The notes under the pieces: model-generated
Told to the model about the DNA's origin: nothing
What the model saw: only the letters and a program-made list of their open reading frames with translations
Database searches by the model: none
Program-made: the position numbers and the translations under genes
Origin: Inia geoffrensis
Lineage: Eukaryota; Chordata; Mammalia; Artiodactyla; Iniidae
Reading direction: 5' to 3'
Assembly (NCBI GenBank): GCA_036417435.1
Contig: CM070899.1
Coordinates: 148,628,237-148,692,236, forward strand
Length of the DNA: 64,000 nt
In this document: in pieces, positions 35,211 through 46,825 of the stretch
How the letters are laid out: each line of letters starts with the position of its first letter
How positions within the stretch are numbered: the first letter of the stretch is position 1

Positions 35211-35608
35211 GTGTTTGTTGGCAATCTGTATATCTTCTTTGGAGAAATGTCTATTTAGGTCTTCTGCCCATTTTTGGATTGGGTTGTTTCTTTTTTGATA
35301 TTGAGCTACATGAGCTGCTTGTAAATTTTGGAAATTAACCCTTGGTCAGTTGCTGCATTTGCAAATATTTTCTCCCATTCTGAGGGCTGTCTTTTCATCT
35401 TGTTTATGGTTTCCTTTGCTGTGCAAAATATTTTAAGTTTCATTAGGTCCCATTTGTATATTTTTGTTTTTAATTCCATTTCTCTAGGAGGTGAGCCAAA
35501 AAGGATCTTGCTGTGATCTATGTCATAGACTGTTCTGCCTATGTTTTCCTCTAAGAGTTTTATAGTTTCTGGCCTTACATTTAGGTCTTTAATCCATTTT
35601 GAGTTAGG

Positions 35609-36004
35609 AAACACTCCCATTTACCACTGCAACAAAAAGAATAAAATGCCTAGGAATAAACCTACCTAAGGAGGTAGGTTTCTGTATGCAGAAAACTAGA
35701 AGACACTGGTGAAAGAAATTAAAGACAATTCAAACAGTTGGAGAGATATACCATGTTCTTGGATTGGAAGAATCAACAGTGTGAAAATGACTATACTACC
35801 CAAAGCTATATACAGATTCAGTGCAATCCCTATCAAACTACCAATGGCATTTTTCACAGGACTAGAACAAAAAATTTCACAGTTCATAAGGAAATACAAA
35901 AGACCCCAAATAGCCAAAGCAATCTTGAGAAAGAAAAACGCAGTTGGAAGAATCAGGCTCCCTGACGCCAGACTATATTACAAAGCTACAGTAATCAAGA
36001 CAGT
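35609..36004 (+). pseudogene. Inverted L1 ORF2 segment
   Basis: Plus-strand piece encoding [35 protein letters not shown] and [14 protein letters not shown] (103-codon frame 35709-36020), equivalent to copy A 2070-2455. It is the 5' part of the younger L1 in opposite orientation. It contains a local hairpin at 35658-35681 absent from sister copies. Confidence 0.9.
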
Positions 36005-36064
36005 AGCTTTGTCTTATTGAGAGACTTTGTTGAGAGATTTTACCATAAGTGGATATTGAATTTT

Positions 36065-36272
36065 TTTTTTTTTTTTTTTTGCGGTACGCGGGCCTCTCAC
36101 TGTTGTGGCCTCTCCCGTTGCGAAGCACAGGCTCCGTACGCGCAGGCTCAGCGGCCATGGCTCCCGGGCCCAGCCGCTCCGCGGCATGTGGGATCCTCCC
36201 GGACCAGGGCACGAACCCGTGTCCCCTGCATCGGCAGGCGGACTCTCAACCACTGCGCCACCAGGGAAGCCC
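36065..36272 (-). mobile_element. CHR-2-type SINE with perfect TSD
   Basis: Poly(T) 36061-36080, then reverse SINE to CCACCAGGGAAGCCC. A perfect 15-bp TSD, TGGATATTGAATTTT, lies at 36050-36064 and 36273-36287. Removing the SINE and one TSD restores continuous L1 sequence. The copy is close to consensus, so young. Confidence 0.97.
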
Positions 36273-36882
36273 TGGATATTGAATTTTGACAAAAGCTTTT
36301 TCTGAATTTATTGAAATGACCATGTGATTTAATTCTAAAATTTGTTAATTGGTATATCACCTTGATTGATTTGTGGATATTAAGCCATCCTTGCATCCCT
36401 GGGTTAAATCCCACTTGATCATGGTGTATGATTGTCTTTTTAACATATTGTTTAATTCAGTTTGCTACTATTTTGTTGAGGATTTTTGCATCTATGTTCA
36501 TCAGTGATATTGGCCTGGTATTTTCTCTTTTTTTGTGGTGTCTTTCACTGGCTTTTGTATCAGGGTGATGCTGGCCTCATAGAATGAGTTTGAAAGTATT
36601 CCTTCCTCTTCAATGTTTCAGATAAGATAAACAAAAGAGTCAGCTTTTAATTAATATTTACTGTTATTTTTTAGTTTTTATTTCTTTCATTTCTGCTCTG
36701 ATATAATGTCCTTCCTTCTACTAACTTTGGGTTTTGTTTGTTCTCTTTCTAGTTTGTTTAGATGAAAGTTTAGCTTGTTTGAGATTTTCCTTGTTTCCTG
36801 AGGTAGGTTTATATCACTATAAACTTCCCTTTTAGAACTGCTTTGCTGTGTCCCATCTTCTAATCTATTGTTGATTCTTTGT

Positions 36883-36907
36883 AGTGTGTGTGTGTGTGTG
36901 TGTGTGA
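36883..36907. repeat. (TG)n microsatellite
   Basis: About 24 bp of alternating TG in the old L1, next to TTCTTTGTAG. Confidence 0.9.
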
Positions 36908-38191
36908 GTGATACAGTTATTGTATTCTTCAGCTCAATTTGTTTCTTTGTATTTTCCAACTCTTTGTTAAAACTCTCACTGTATTTATCCATCTTCTCTC
37001 AAGTTTGTTGAGCATCTTCATGTTCACTACCTTGAAATCTTTCTATAGTAGACTGATTATTTCCACTTCTCTTAGCTCTTCTTCTTCTGGGGCTTTGTCT
37101 TGTTCTTTCATTAGGAGTATATTACTTTGTCTCCTCATTTTGCCTAATTCTCTGTGTTTATTTCTGTGTATTAGGTAGGTCAGTTATTTCTCCTGATCTC
37201 AGAGAAGTGGCCTTATATAGGAGACAGCCTATGGGGCCCAGCAGTAACTCAACTATGGTGACCAGAGCTATATACTGTATCAGTACCACTGTATGGGCTG
37301 TGTGGGCCCTTCTGCTGTGGTTGGGCCAACTACTGTGGGCTTGCTGGTAGGTGGGGGGCTGTCATTGGGCTTGGCTGGCTGCCAGGCCCTGCCTCGTGCA
37401 GCGGTTGCTGAATACTGATGGGCAGGGCTGGGTACCAGGGCTGCTGGCTAAGGGGACCAGGGCTTGTTCTGGTCCATTGGTGGGTGGGGCTGATTCCCAG
37501 TGTGGTTCAATATGGGGCTCAGGGGCCCAGGGCTTGTGCTGGCCCACTGTTAAACGGGAAAGCTCCAGGCATTAATAATCTAGAGTGAGGACTCCAAACT
37601 GGTGCTTTGCAGCACCAGTGTCCTCACAACAGAACAAGCCCCCCAAAATGGCTGCCACCAGTATCTATGTCCCAGGGGGAGTCTCATTGCTTCCTGCCTC
37701 TCTGGAAGGTTCTCCAAGATCAGCAAGTTGGTCTAATTCAGGCTTCTTTCAAATGACTGACTCTGAGCCGAGTATGTGAGATTTTGTGTATGCCCTTTAA
37801 GCGTGGAGTCGCTATTTCCCACAGTCCTTTGGCTCTCCCATGCACAAGCCCCACTTGCCTTCAAGTCCAGACATTCTGAGGGCTCATCTTCCCAGTGCGT
37901 GACCCTTAGGCTGGGAGGTCCAATGTGGGGCTTGGACCCCTCACTCCTTGGGGGAGAATCTCTGGAATTGTTATTATCCTCTTGTTTGTGTGTTACCTAC
38001 CCAGGGGTGGCGGTCTTGACTATACTGCATCTCCACCTCTCCTATTTATCTCGTGTGGTTTCTCCTTTATATATTTAGTTGTGGAAAATCATTTCTACTT
38101 GTCTTCAGGTCATTCTCACGGATAGCTGCTCTGTAAATAGTTGTAATTTTGGTGTGCCAAGGGAGGAGGTGAGCTCAGAGTTTTCCTACTT

Positions 38192-38200
38192 GGCCATCTT
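38192..38200 (-). promoter_or_regulatory. YY1-type site at L1 5' end
   Basis: GGCCATCTT (AAGATGGCC on the minus strand) lies about 15 bp inside the 5' end of the old L1. In human L1 a YY1 site at this position sets the transcription start; the same placement here identifies the element's 5' boundary. Function in this decayed copy is unknown. Confidence 0.65.
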
Positions 38201-38214
38201 GGCTACACCTCCTC

Positions 38215-39435
38215 CCTTTCATTCATTCTCAAATTGCTCTTTTGATTTTTATCATCTGCTTCTTAATTCTAGTCTTCTGAGATTTTATTAACAAGCCATA
38301 ATTACTGTTTCCATAATGTCAATTATTTTATGGATTTCAAAGTGGAAGATTAATATTGAGAAGCGATGTGATTTGGGACACAGGGGATAGATAACTATTT
38401 AATATGGCTGACTAAGAAGGAATTCCCCTTCCTAGTTTCTACCATAAACAGCTGGGTAACAGATTTATTAAATAAATGAATGAATATATGAATAAGTAAA
38501 TAAATATTTAAAAAGTTAGAAACATAGACAGCTGAGCCAGAAATCAAGAAATGGAAATCCTCAAGTGCCTAGTGAAAGAAACCTGTAAGGAAATAGAGTT
38601 TGGGCTATAAGCAACAGTTAACACTGAGTCCTCTACTAGCAATTATTTTCCTATTAGGTTTGGGGGATAAAACTGTAGAACCCATGCCTACAGGGAACTG
38701 AAACTACTGAATAACATAAAACTGGCCTTTACAAAGGATTCTTCCATACCTGATATAAGATTAAGGAGAAAAAAAAAAAAAAAACTACTCAGCAGCTTAA
38801 GTAAGAGGTAAGGAAATATCTTGCAGGAACATCTTGTGGGTATAAAAAAAATTAACTGCAAGAAATAGGGAGTTGGGGATTACATCATACATAACTTTGA
38901 GGTTTAGATTTACGCTATCCATAATAAACCATATGCAGATAAATTAACATAAAAATTTTCTGAAGACTCGGAAATCCATAATCTTCTTTCTGTTCTCCCT
39001 CCACCCCCCAAGGACACAGGAGACAGCCATAGAAAACTACTAAAGCAACAACTGAGTTTACATTAAAAAATTTCATAGCCCATAAGTAAAGCAGCTACCA
39101 GTGAGGAAGAGTCAGCAAAGAAAAAAGAGAACATCCACTCCAAAACTGAGAGGAGACTCAGTATGAAAAGGCTTTTTTATAAGCATAATTAAAACATTCA
39201 AATTGATTTTATAATGGGGAGGAGGAGAACAAAGCCAGAAAGCAAAAACAAGCAGATTATTATAAGAGCCAAATGGCTCTCTATAAGAAAAATACAGATA
39301 TTAAAAACAAAACAAAATTTCTGTGATCAGTTTGAATGGAAGACTAGGTATAGCTGAAGAGATAATTAATGAATTGCTTGATCTGAGACAATCACCTGGA
39401 ATGTAGAACATTCTCCTAAAAAATTTTACCAAAAT
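38215..39435. other. Unassigned, some old L1-like traits
   Basis: A/T-rich, A-run at 38767-38784, and a purine-rich 39100-39300 that weakly resembles old L1 5' region or ORF1 in plus orientation. No open frame survives, so I leave it unnamed. Confidence 0.4.
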
Positions 39436-39439
39436 ACAA

Positions 39440-39660
39440 ATCCATTTCCAATCCCAATTCTCTTACTCAATAGAATTGTGACCTTGGGTATATAGTAACC
39501 TCTAGTCTCTTTTTATCTCTAAAATTAGAGCTAATAATAGATAACTTAAATCTCATTAAGTCATTGTGAATATTAAATGACATGATGATTATGACCATTT
39601 TATTCAAAAGGCACATATATAAATATTATCATTATTATAATCTATTATTAATAAGTAGTT
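39440..39660 (+). repeat. MIR SINE
   Basis: Plus MIR: TAGAATTGTGACCTTGGGTA, AACCTCTAGTCTCTTTTTAT, CATTAAGTCATTGTGAATAT, TAAATGACATGATGATTATG, then a TATCATTATTATAATC end. Confidence 0.75.
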
Positions 39661-39711
39661 TTAAGATACTCAATTCATCTACTTACTTGTCTCTAGATTT
39701 CCCATAGAACT

Positions 39712-40000
39712 AATTATTTTTTATTAAAAAAAGTTTTTTAACTGAAGTACAGTTGATTTGCAATGTTGTGTCAGTTTCTAGTGTACAGCAAAATGTACAC
39801 AGAATATATATATATATTCATTTTCATATTCTTTTCCATTATGGTTTATTACAGGATATTGAATATAGTTCCCTGTGCTATACAATAGGACCTTGTTGTT
39901 TATCTGTCCTATATATAGCAGTTTGCATCTGTTAGTACCAAACTCCCAAGCCTTCCCTTCCCCGACCTCCCTCCCCCTTGGCAATGACAAGTCTGGAACT
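39712..40000 (-). mobile_element. L1 3' UTR fragment
   Basis: Reverse L1 3' UTR: AACTGAAGTACAGTTGATTT, GCAATGTTGTGTCAGTTTCT, AATATAGTTCCCTGTGCTAT, then CCGACCTCCCTCCCCCTTGG, the complement of the purine-rich tract. Heavily 5' truncated. Confidence 0.88.
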
Positions 40001-40915
40001 ATGTCTTTTTAACATTTTTTGAAGAATACCAGATACACTAGGTTTTGTATTTAGAAAGATTATGTGTTTGTCTAATTCCAATATGTTTTGACCCATTTAG
40101 TGAATATTCAGAGAATCTTATAAAACAGTTATCAGGATTTCTATTCCCAGAGTAATTCATCGCATCTGAATGACACTCATAAGTTTGTGCAGAGAGGGAG
40201 GGAGTGTAAGGTCAGGTTGACTTTGTGGAGACAGAGGAACGTGTAGAAGTAGATGGAAAGAGAAGAGAAGCATTTCCCACTTTTTATTTTTTGAAAATTA
40301 ACATTAGTGTATGAAAATTTCAACCAAGTCAGTTTTCTGAATTCAAACACATTGAAGTTAATGTGAATGCTCATTGTACATTAGCTGATTAAAGTCTCTG
40401 AAAAGTCTTGCTCTACAGACATTTGTTTAATTCCAATTTAGCATTATACAAATGAGTTGACCATTGATCCTACGCTTTTCTTTTTTTCTGCAAAACACTC
40501 ATTTCACATCTTCACAGGCCCATTTTAGAAAACTCTAAAGTTTCCTTCTGCAAGTACTGACAGCCTCTCCCCATGCCTCCTTCTGTCTGATGTCCACATT
40601 TTGCTGCTCTGACCTTTGGCTTCTGGGCATGTGGAGCTTCCTTTGTGACCTGAAGTGCATAGCCCAGTGCAACATGCCACCCTCTGAGCTGTCCTGATGG
40701 TTTTAGATAGTGTACTAAGCAGATCTAGACCAAAAGGCTGCTCGGGTATGGATGGGAAGGCCACCTGTCATGTACAGGGTGTATCTTTGGTCCTTAAGTG
40801 CCCGGAGGTTTATCGGCTTATGGCAGTTTCTCAAAGAAGGGGAACAGGGACAATCCTGGTATTTTGCCAGCCTGGACTCCCAATGGGATGGGTGATAAGT
40901 TCTTATACACATACA
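40001..40915. other. No recognisable feature
   Basis: Unique-looking; 40540-40900 is of higher complexity with overlapping frames of 79-100 codons on both strands but without any domain. Nothing supports an exon call. Confidence 0.45.
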
Positions 40916-40919
40916 CAAA

Positions 40920-41135
40920 GGAAAGGGGCTTTGGAGTGGGGCATCCAGGGTTCTAACTTTCACTTGGCAAAACACCAGCTATATGACCTGGCAAGTTAAC
41001 TTCCAAGAGTTAAGTTCCTCTCCTGTAATATAAGGATGATACGTGCACTTCAGAGTTTTTGTGGGGCTTTGAGATAATGTAAGTGGTGTGTCTGGAGGAC
41101 TGTTGATTTTCAATAAATAGTAACTAAGATTAATT
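40920..41135 (+). repeat. MIR SINE
   Basis: GGGCATCCAGGGTTCTAACTT, CAGCTATATGACCTGGCAAG, TTAAGTTCCTCTCCTGTAAT, TGAGATAATGTAAGTGGTGT, AATAAATAGTAACTAAGATT in MIR order. Confidence 0.8.
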
Positions 41136-41174
41136 TTTCTAATTAAAAATATACACACATATATGATTTTATGT

Positions 41175-41700
41175 AAATGTTTAAATTAGTTATCTATTGC
41201 TGCATGTGAAATGCCGGAAATTTAAAACTTAAAGCAAGATTCATTCATTATCTCACAGTTTCTCTGGGTCAAGAGTCCAGGCACAGTTTAGCTAGGTTAT
41301 CTGCAGTCAAGATGTTGGCTTGGCGGGGGTCTCATTTAAAGGCTCAACTGAGTAAAGACTCATACCCAAGCTCCTGTGATTGGTGGCAGGATTCAGCTCT
41401 TTGCTCTCTAGCATTTGGAAGCTTCCCTCAATTCCTTGCCACGTGGGCCCTCCACAGAGCAGATTACTTCACTCAGGCCAGCAAGGGAAAGTCAATAAGC
41501 AGGGTCTTCTAGGTAGATAACAGTGACAAGGTAGAAGTAACATAATCATGAAGGTGACATTCCCATCACCTTTGCCATATTGTGTGGTTAGAACCAAGTC
41601 ACAGCTTCCATCCACACTCAAGGGAAGAGACTATACAAGGTATGAATACCAGAGAAAGGGGAAGTAATTAGAGACCATCTCAGCACTGTCTGGCACAAAC
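41175..41700 (-). repeat. MLT1-like MaLR LTR
   Basis: Reverse LTR: TTAGTTATCTATTGCTGCAT, TCATTATCTCACAGTTTCTC, TAGGTTATCTGCAGTCAAGA, TCAATTCCTTGCCACGTGGG, GTGACATTCCCATCACCTTT, GAATACCAGAGAAAGGGGAA. The order matches MLT1-class LTRs; ends are eroded. Confidence 0.7.
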
Positions 41701-41875
41701 AAGGTCAAACCACACCTGTTGGGTTTTTATTATATTCCCCCCCTTTTTTGACTGTACATCCCCCTGAGCCCTTCAGCTTTCTATGCCCCTCTACCTACAT
41801 CACCCCCCAGCTCTACTCTCAGTTAATCCATTTTAACAACCTGGTTTGTATAATCTCATCTTTTTCTCCAATCAG

Positions 41876-41966
41876 ATACAGATGTAGATAGACAAAAAGA
41901 TAGATAGATGGATAGATAGATATAGATGCACATAGATAGATATAGATGCACACACAGATATGTACA
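41876..41966. repeat. (GATA)n-type microsatellite
   Basis: Imperfect ATAGATAGATGGATAGATAG tract with interspersed CA-rich steps. Confidence 0.92.
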
Positions 41967-41999
41967 GACATATGCATGTGCATGTTTTTTTTTTTATTT

Positions 42000-44900
42000 A
42001 AAAATGTGATATTACACCCACCTTTTTACACTGTGCTTTTCCCACTCAGTCATATGTGATGGAAATCTTTTCAAGTCAGGAGATATGGTACTAAGTTGTG
42101 TTCTGTTGCATTCTGTAATATTCGCACTATTCAATCATTCCATGACTAATAGGAATTCACTAAGTTTCCACTTTTTTGGCACAAAAAACAGTGATGCAAT
42201 AAAAATCCTTGTGTATGTATCCTTACCTACTGATGCATTTGTTTTTCTGGGATAGTTTCCCACAGTGGGATGTCTGGGTCAAAGGATATTTTTAATTTAA
42301 TAGATATTGCCACATTGCTTTCCAAAAAAGCTATAATCAAGCACATTTCCACCAGCAATATATTAAAGTGCCCCTTTTCTCTGTATCCCGCCATCAATAG
42401 GTGTTATTGCTTTGTTTAATGCTTGCCAGTGTGATGGGCATAAAGGAATATCTCATTACTTTAATTTGCATTCACTGATGCTTGGTGAGGTTGAGCATCT
42501 TAATGTTTATTTGGCCACTTGGAATTGCCTTTTTGTGCGTTGCTTCATCATAGTCTTTGCTAATCTTTCTATTGGGATGTTTGAAAGAGCTATTTATATA
42601 AAATGGATGTTAACGCATATTCTTTGCATTAACATTTTTTACCCAAATCCATTATTGTTTTCTAGGCACTTTATTTATGGAATATTTTCCCATACAAAAG
42701 TCTTAATATTTTGTATGGTCTATATACATCTAAGTCTGTTTTATTCTATCTCTAGATAATAGATGAAGTGGACTAAATATTCATTTTCTAATATGTTATG
42801 ATCTTATTCTTTTCTCATTTAATCTTTAATGCTTCTAGAACTATTTTGTGTTTGGGGTAAAATAGGGATTTTACTTTCTTCTGGAAAGATAGCCAATTAT
42901 GCCAGTACCTTCTATAATTAATCCAGTTTTCTTATACAGTTATTACTGTCATTGGATTTTCAATGCTCATTTATCCTCAGATATAGCTCTGGATTTGCCA
43001 ATCTGTTTTACTAATCTATATCCATTTATATGCCGATACTATGATGAACTGACTTGAGTGGCTATTTCAAATGATGTTTTATGTAAGTCAACTTCTCCCT
43101 TTCTGTTTTTTCTTTTGAATGCTTTTTCTTTTTCTTTTGAATGCTTTTCTTGACAATTCTGTGGCATTTATTTGTTCATATTAACTTTTAGGATAATTCA
43201 ATTTCAAAAGAAAGATATGTTAGTGTTATACTCAGAATTATTTAACACTATACATTGATTTCAGAAGAATTAGTATTTTATTTATAAATAATTGACGTCT
43301 GACAATTTGTTCAGATCTTGGTTTATATCCTTTAATACAATTTTATAGAAATTTTATTTATAGAAGTTTCTGCTATTTCCCTGTTATATTTATTACTAAG
43401 ATTTTATTGTCCTTTTTTCTTACCATTGTGAATATGTTTGGTTCCACTTCAGTTTCTAAGTGTTTATTGTTATATCAGAGAAAAACTTTTCTTTTTGTAG
43501 TTTTATGGTACATCAAATCTCCATACCAAACTCTCTTATCAATTGAAGGACAGCTTTGTTTTCATTTTTAACTATGGGCTTTTTGTGTTTTCTAGGTGTA
43601 AAATAATTTTATTATCTAAAAGAGATAGGTTTATCAGTTTTCTTTTTAAATTTAATCCTTGTTTAAAATAATTTTATTTCTAGAACTTTCAAGAAAATAT
43701 TGACTAACAATACATATCCTTATCTAGTTCTTAATTTAAATTGAAATGGTTTTAGTGATCTGTTATTAAAAATAATATTTCCTGCTGACTTGGTAAATTT
43801 ACATAACATGGTTTTATTCCTACTTTTGCTTTTTCAATAGTGGCAAATGACTTTGATTATATGACTTTTCATTATCTGTTAATGTCCTCCAATTTTTCTT
43901 CCTCTTTAATTTCTTGAAGCAATGGATTATGTTAATTGTGAATCTGATATAGGGCCACTCTTGCTTTTCTGGAAGGAATGTTATTTAGTCATGGCATATG
44001 TATACTTCATGAAATCTTTTATTTAAAGTTTTATTTAGACTTTTGCATCTATATTCATAAATGATGGTCTTGATTTTCCATATCTACTATTTATTTACTT
44101 TTTTAAAAAGAGCTTTATTGAGATATAATATACAAACTATAAAATTCACCCATTTTAAGGATACAATTCAATGACTTTCAGTAAATTTCCAGTTGTGCAA
44201 CCATCACCACAATCCAGTTTAGAGCATTTACATCACCTCAAGAAGATCCTTTATGCCCATGTGCAGTCAATTTCTGTCCCCAGCCCCAATCCCAGGCAAC
44301 TACTAATCTGCTTTTCTGTGTCTATAGACTATTTTAAATGAACATTTTATATATAAGAATCATACCATATGTGGTCTATGTGTCTAACTTCTTTCACTTG
44401 ACATATTGTTTTTGAGATTCATACATTTTGTAGTATGTATCACTACTTCATTTATTCTTACTGCTGAATTTGTCTCCTTTTTAAAATGTATCTATTTGAA
44501 TTTGGGAATTAAAATTAAGAAATTTTCTCAAAATCATTTGGAAAAAATTAAATATTTTTGGTGGTGTGTAATAGTTTTGTAATATTGAAATTATCATTTT
44601 CTTAAAGATTAGTTAGAATTAACTGTGAACCTACTGGTGCCTTTTTTCTGCACCGTACATAATTGTTTTTACATTCTCTTTTATATTAATCAATTTAAGT
44701 TTCTACTTGTTCTTGGATTAATTTACTAATTTATATTTTGCTAGGAAATAATCCATTTTTTCTAGGATTTCAAATGTTTGGCATGTATTCTCTTGTATCT
44801 GTCCTTTACCACTTTATTAGTAAAAATATGTCTTTTCTAATCCTTAGTCTTATATTCTATTTCTTCTTCTTTCTCCTCCTTACTCTCCTTCTCCTGTGCC

Positions 44901-46100
44901 TTCTGCTCCTTCTTTTAGGTCTTTCATCAGGCTTATGAGATAGTTAATGGTCTTTTCAAGCAATAACTTTTTTATTTCCTATAATCTTTTTACTACTTTT
45001 AATATTAATTTTCATTAATTTCAGGTTTTCATTTTTTCCATTCTTTCTTCCCAGTCTCTTTTGTTTTGGTTGTTGTTTTGCACATACTCCTTTTCTAAAA
45101 TCATGAGATGAATAATATATTCTATTTTAATTTTCATTATCCTTATTTAAAATTCATCAAAGTGTAGATTTTACATTATTCTAAGTTTTGTGGGGTTTTA
45201 TTTTTGTTGTTGTTAAATATTATATGCATTCCTTCCAGAATAGTTTGTATTGTCAGGTTTGGTTTACTCTTTGATTCCAGGAATATCCATTAGCTTATTT
45301 CTCAGTATCGAAGTGGGTGAGCTAAATCTGATAATCTTTTTAAGATTTCATTTAATTTTACTGAATTTCAGTCAGAGCTTGTGGGTTATCAAATCATCTT
45401 TGTAATCAAGTTCAAATCAATTTATATGAATGATCTGTGGACTTACAAAAATGTATATTATTTCTCATAAGAATATATGGATCTATACTATTAAATAAAA
45501 TTATTTAAATGTTATCATTAAATTATTTCATTCCATATTTATTTTTGTCTGCTACATCCACCTAGTTTTAAAATAAGTGTATTGAAATCTACTAGATTGC
45601 ATGCTTACCAAATACTTCTTGATTTTCTAATACATTCTATATTTAGCTTTTATGTTATTTAGTACACACAGGTTTATGACACTATTATCTTCTACATCAA
45701 TTGTGTCTATTACCATCATAGTGTGCCCCTCTGTTTGGTATTTTTAATCTTGAAGTCACCTTGATTAAATTAATATTGCTACCTCTGCTGTGAGTTTTGT
45801 TCTCATTTGCTTATATCTCTTTTACATATCTTATTTCCTAACTTTCTAAAACACTCTAAAGCTTACTTTAAAAAAAAAAAGTATGATTTAACCCAGTTTT
45901 AACTCTATCGATCTCTTGCTTCCAATGGAAGATTTCAATCTATTTCCAAATACAAATATTAATTTTATTATTTTCATCTTTATGTCTAATAATTCAATGT
46001 CTTTACTGATTTCTTTTTTTTTCCCCTTTTCATTTTTTCCCCAGTTTGATGAAGTTGCTATTCATTTCACTTCTTGGCTTTTTAATTAAGAAATTCTAGT
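42000..46100 (-). mobile_element. Ancient L1/HAL1-like element with nested L1
   Basis: 42000-42760 reads as reversed 3' ORF2 region (AGTGATGCAATAAAAATCCT, GTGGGATGTCTGGGTCAAAG, CATCAATAGGTGTTATTGCT), 42760-44090 as RT region, and 44480-46100 as pre-RT/endonuclease region (AGTGTATTGAAATCTACTAG, GTTTGGTATTTTTAATCTTG). Extremely A/T-rich and diverged, with no coding frame over 115 codons. Confidence 0.65.
44095..44480 (-). mobile_element. L1 3' end nested in ancient L1
   Basis: AAAAGAGCTTTATTGAGATA, AAAATTCACCCATTTTAAGG, CAACCATCACCACAATCCAG, TGCTTTTCTGTGTCTATAGA is the reversed 3' end of an L1MB-like subfamily; a relative lies at 61185-61600. It interrupts the older element. Confidence 0.8.
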
Positions 46101-46820
46101 ACACATTTCCATATTCTGGCTGATTGTTTCTCTCTCCAAAGATTCATAATCAGACTCTATTTATTTCGCAAAATGGCACTAACTTCTTCCATACCGAATA
46201 TTGTATTAACCCCATTTCCTTGCCCTTCCATGACATGAGATCTCAGAATACTTTCACCCTCCATTTTTCCTTTCTTTCTTACCGGTGACTAACCCCACCT
46301 AGATGGTATCTTTAGAATGCTTCTTTTTCCCTCTCCCTCCCAACTTCTACTCAGCTCTGCTTTCACAGAGCTAATTATGTTCACGTGGAAGTTATGACAA
46401 TTTTCCTTACAGACGCGCCATTTTAATAATCCATATGAGTGCTCTGTTACATTTCACCAGAGCCTCTCATTATCCATTTAGGTATATATGTGTACACTAA
46501 GGTTTGTTGCTCTCCACGTGTTCCTCTCTTCCTCATTTCTCCTACCTTGAGATCTCTATTCTGATGGATCTGTTTGTTGGAGCTGGCCTTTGAGCATTTT
46601 TCTCTGAAAGAGTAAGTGAACAATCTACTCTCCAAGCCCTGATGACTTTGCAACTACATTCCTTTGAGCCTTCACAGATGAATCATAACTTGACTAGGCA
46701 TAGAAAAATTAAGTTGCAACCCTTCATCTCAGTAGTCTTTAAATGTATCCCACCATCACGTAGCCTCCAGCCCTGTAGACCATAACAGTACTGGCTGTAT
46801 GATACCTTTTTTCCCTTTTA
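46101..46820. other. No recognisable feature
   Basis: Unique-looking sequence between the ancient L1 and a MaLR LTR. Confidence 0.4.
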
Positions 46821-46825
46821 GGTAC

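Larger units (their letters stand above)
34299..36004 (-). mobile_element. Younger L1 with internal (twin-priming) inversion
   Basis: Poly(T) at 34299-34308 starts a minus-strand L1 3' UTR and ORF2 C-terminal half up to about 35608. The sequence then switches abruptly to plus-strand ORF2 (35609-36004). Against copy A, the minus part covers about 2680-3990 and the plus part about 2070-2455, so 5'-ward sequence is inverted and some 225 nt are lost at the junction. This is the classic product of twin priming. No clear TSD was seen. Confidence 0.92.
36005..38214 (-). mobile_element. Old L1, ORF2 to 5' UTR (part 2 of split element)
   Basis: From left to right, reverse ORF2 RT region (GACAAAAGCTTTTTCTGAAT, CATCCTTGCATCCCTGGGTT, ATCAGTGATATTGGCCTGGT), pre-RT/endonuclease and ORF1 remnants (36600-37190), then G/C-rich 5' UTR (about 37190-38214) ending at the typical L1 start with GGCCATCTTGGCT. 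ORFs are broken: a 36600-36640 junction skips part of ORF2. Together with 33690-34298 it forms one old element lacking about 1.7 kb. Confidence 0.85.

Noticed and set aside
42412..42759. 115-codon frame with hydrophobic segments
   Set aside because: Antisense of an ancient L1; hydrophobicity comes from T-rich sequence.
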